A stretch of 64,000 nt of DNA from UBA2377 sp964525935 (GTDB lineage: Bacteria > Verrucomicrobiota > Verrucomicrobiia > Opitutales > Opitutaceae), in NCBI GenBank assembly GCA_964525935.1, contig CAZGJZ010000007.1, forward strand, positions 285,850 to 349,849, read 5' to 3'. Every line of letters begins with the position of its first letter. Position 1 is the first letter of the stretch. The position numbers and the translations under genes are program-made. Below are positions 59,709 through 64,000 of this stretch, one piece after another. Below the pieces are notes generated by a model. It was not told the DNA's origin and did not search any database. It was given only the letters and a program-made list of their open reading frames with translations.

Positions 59709-60182
59709 TTACCAGCGCAGGTGAGCGAAGGCGCGATTAGCCTGCGCCATCTTGTGGGTGTCTTCCTTCTTTTTGACGACGGAACCCGTGTTATTGTAAG
59801 CGTCGATGATCTCGGCAGCGAGCGCGTCGCGCATCGTGATGCCCTTGCGACCACCGGCCGCGGTAACAATCCAGCGCAGCGCGAGGGACTCCTGGCGCTC
59901 AAAAGAAATTTCAACCGGCACCTGGTAGGTGGCGCCACCGACGCGGCGGCTCTTCACTTCCAGACGGGGACGCGCGTTTTCGAGCGCACCGAGGAGGAGG
60001 TCGACCGGGTTGCCCTTGTCGAGCTTCTCGGAGACTTTTTCAAACGCACCGTAAACGATACGTTCGGCAAGATTCTTCTTGCCGCTCTTCATGATGACAT
60101 TGACCAGATGCGCCACCAGCGGGCTGTTGTAACGGATATCCGGCTCGACTTGGCGCTTGGTAGCTCTGTGACGGCGTGACAT
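59709..60182 (-). CDS. rpsG: 30S ribosomal protein S7
   Basis: 157 residues. SRRHRATKRQVEPDIRYNSP, GKKNLAERIVYGAFEKVSEK and RVGGATYQVPVEISFERQES are standard; AQANRAFAHLRW ends it. In E. coli S7 controls the str operon. Confidence 0.97.
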   Translation of the reverse strand: MSRRHRATKRQVEPDIRYNSPLVAHLVNVIMKSGKKNLAERIVYGAFEKVSEKLDKGNPVDLLLGALENARPRLEVKSRRVGGATYQVPVEISFERQESLALRWIVTAAGGRKGITMRDALAAEIIDAYNNTGSVVKKKEDTHKMAQANRAFAHLRW

Positions 60183-60210
60183 GACTTAAATAGGTTAGGT
60201 TGGAAACGGT

Positions 60211-60591
60211 TTACTTGGCGGCCTTCGGACGTTTGACACCGTATTTGGAACGGCTGCGACGACGCTTCTCCACGCCGGTGGCGTCGAGAGTGCCGCGCAC
60301 GATGTGGTAACGCACGCCGGGGAGATCCTTCACGCGGCCACCGCGCACGAGCACAATGGAGTGCTCCTGGAGGTTGTGGCCTTCGTCAGGGATGTAGGAA
60401 ATGACTTCGTTGCCATTCGTGAGACGGACCTTCGCGACCTTACGGATAGCGGAGTTGGGCTTCTTGGGGGTGCGGGTCATGACCTGCACGCACACACCGC
60501 GACGGAACGGGTTACCGTCCAAAGCCGGAGACTTTGACTTGGCGGTCACCTGGCGGCGGCCTTTGCGCACGAGTTGGTTGATGGTCGGCAT
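60211..60591 (-). CDS. rpsL: 30S ribosomal protein S12
   Basis: 126 residues. MPTINQLVRKGRRQVTAKSK at the start, the decoding-site block TRTPKKPNSAIRKVAKVRL (streptomycin-site lysine in wild-type form) and GGRVKDLPGVRYHIVRGTLD are intact. First gene of the str part, following a 470-bp gap after rpoC. Confidence 0.98.
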   Translation of the reverse strand: MPTINQLVRKGRRQVTAKSKSPALDGNPFRRGVCVQVMTRTPKKPNSAIRKVAKVRLTNGNEVISYIPDEGHNLQEHSIVLVRGGRVKDLPGVRYHIVRGTLDATGVEKRRRSRSKYGVKRPKAAK

Positions 60592-60835
60592 ACGAAATTA
60601 AGAGTGAAAATTAGGGAAAAGAGGAAAAAGCTACCTGTTGCCAAAAGCTGGGCAAGAACTTTTTGGCGAAAAGTAGCAGTATTCGCGAAACTCGGGATTT
60701 AGCCCCGACTCGCGAGAGGGAAACGCGCTGTTCGGTTGAACCGAAAACGCGGGAGAAAAGTGCAGAGCCCGCCAAACTCGACCGGTGCCGCACCGAGTTC
60801 AAGCTATAATCCATCATCAGCTTGAAATTTCCGCC
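60592..60835. promoter_or_regulatory. str-operon leader/promoter region with dyad
   Basis: About 245 bp upstream of rpsL without a gene. TTCAAGCT (60798-60805) and AGCTTGAA (60819-60826) make a perfect 8-bp dyad enclosing a TATAAT-like word. A promoter for the ribosomal supercluster is expected here, since two terminators separate it from rpoC. No -35/-10 pair is assigned with confidence. Confidence 0.45.
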
Positions 60836-60869
60836 AAAAAAAAACGCCCGGCGAGTGAGGCCGGGCGTT
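60836..60869 (-). terminator. Rho-independent terminator 1 kb-cluster boundary (distal)
   Basis: AACGCCCGGC (60843-60852) pairs with GCCGGGCGTT (60860-60869); the minus strand continues with a run of about nine T. Strong intrinsic terminator facing leftward. Confidence 0.9.
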
Positions 60870-61002
60870 AAAACCACATGGAGCTAGGCTCTACATGCAG
60901 TTTTTGGCGGGAGGATATGTCATAAAAAGCTTAGGCGATTTACTGACAAGTAGATTCGCGCTTGCAGGCGCCCTTCCCCTCCCTCGCCCAGCCGCAAAAG
61001 AA

Positions 61003-61033
61003 AAGGCCGTGGACCATTATGGTCCACGGCCTT
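61003..61033 (-). terminator. rpoC: Terminator of rpoC
   Basis: AAGGCCGTGGACCA (61003-61016) and TGGTCCACGGCCTT (61020-61033) form a 14-bp perfect stem, 28 bp past the rpoC stop, followed on the minus strand by TTTTCTTTT. Confidence 0.92.
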
Positions 61034-61061
61034 GAAAATCAGGCGTTTGGCGTCCTGGCGA

Positions 61062-64000
<2,939 letters not shown>

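Overview
This 64 kb window is GC-rich, densely coding chromosomal DNA. It most likely comes from a Verrucomicrobiota bacterium of the Opitutaceae/Opitutales type. Four things suggest this: a Pseudomonas stutzeri-type L-rhamnose isomerase; GxGYxYP, GH172/DUF2961, phytanoyl-CoA-dioxygenase-like and parallel beta-helix proteins; TTCCGTG-type intergenic repeats; and ribosomal proteins with Ala/Lys/Pro-rich tails. The assignment is inferred from gene content. No rRNA gene, tRNA gene, CRISPR array, complete insertion sequence or prophage was seen.

Region 1 (1-13.2 kb) is accessory and metabolic. It holds the end of a beta-helix (pectate-lyase-like) protein, an M20 peptidase coupled to TspO, a hemolysin-III membrane protein, an exported LEA/apolipoprotein-like protein with an EF-hand, and a GntR regulator overlapping an orphan DRE-TIM (HMGL-like) enzyme behind a large dyad. 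It continues with a GxGYxYP protein and a small exported partner, a PhyH-like dioxygenase, and two exported Ala-rich proteins that share a C-terminal TTPITP tail. L-rhamnose isomerase follows. A decayed copy of its 3' end lies between the two Ala-rich genes, and a broken Tat-signal gene lies on its other side.

Region 2 (13.2-33.8 kb) is mixed housekeeping. It contains secA-lnt; a circularly permuted ATP-grasp / alpha-E / transglutaminase operon; UDP-glucuronate decarboxylase; a tRNA-guanine transglycosylase that lacks the usual zinc cysteines; a pabA/trpG-type amidotransferase, nrdR and a translationally coupled unknown gene; and a HIT protein. An AraC regulator is divergent from a second PhyH-like dioxygenase and near a GH172-type gene. 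Then come dprA, nnr, a membrane-anchored unknown, acpS-pdxJ and a VC0807-like membrane protein.

Region 3 (33.8-41.6 kb) holds gltA, the hisD-C-B-H run, a LolA-fold-like exported protein, guaA and a small zinc-ribbon membrane protein, all on the minus strand.

Region 4 (41.6-64 kb) is the fused rpoC / str / S10 / spc / alpha ribosomal supercluster, read right to left: rpoC (partial), rpsL, rpsG, fusA, rpsJ, rplC-D-W-B, rpsS, rplV, rpsC, rplP, rpmC, rpsQ, rplN-X-E, rpsN-H, rplF-R, rpsE, rplO, secY, an adenylate-kinase-like gene without a P-loop, map, rpsM-K-D, rpoA, rplQ. tuf, rpmD, infA and rpmJ are not at their usual places.

I found no obvious complete new defence or mobile system. The most unusual items are the Ala-rich TTPITP protein pair with the rhamnose-isomerase relic between them, the pseudo-adenylate kinase in the spc operon, the cysteine-less Tgt, the roughly 80-residue N-terminal extension on S11, and a set of intergenic imperfect palindromes built from short repeated words.
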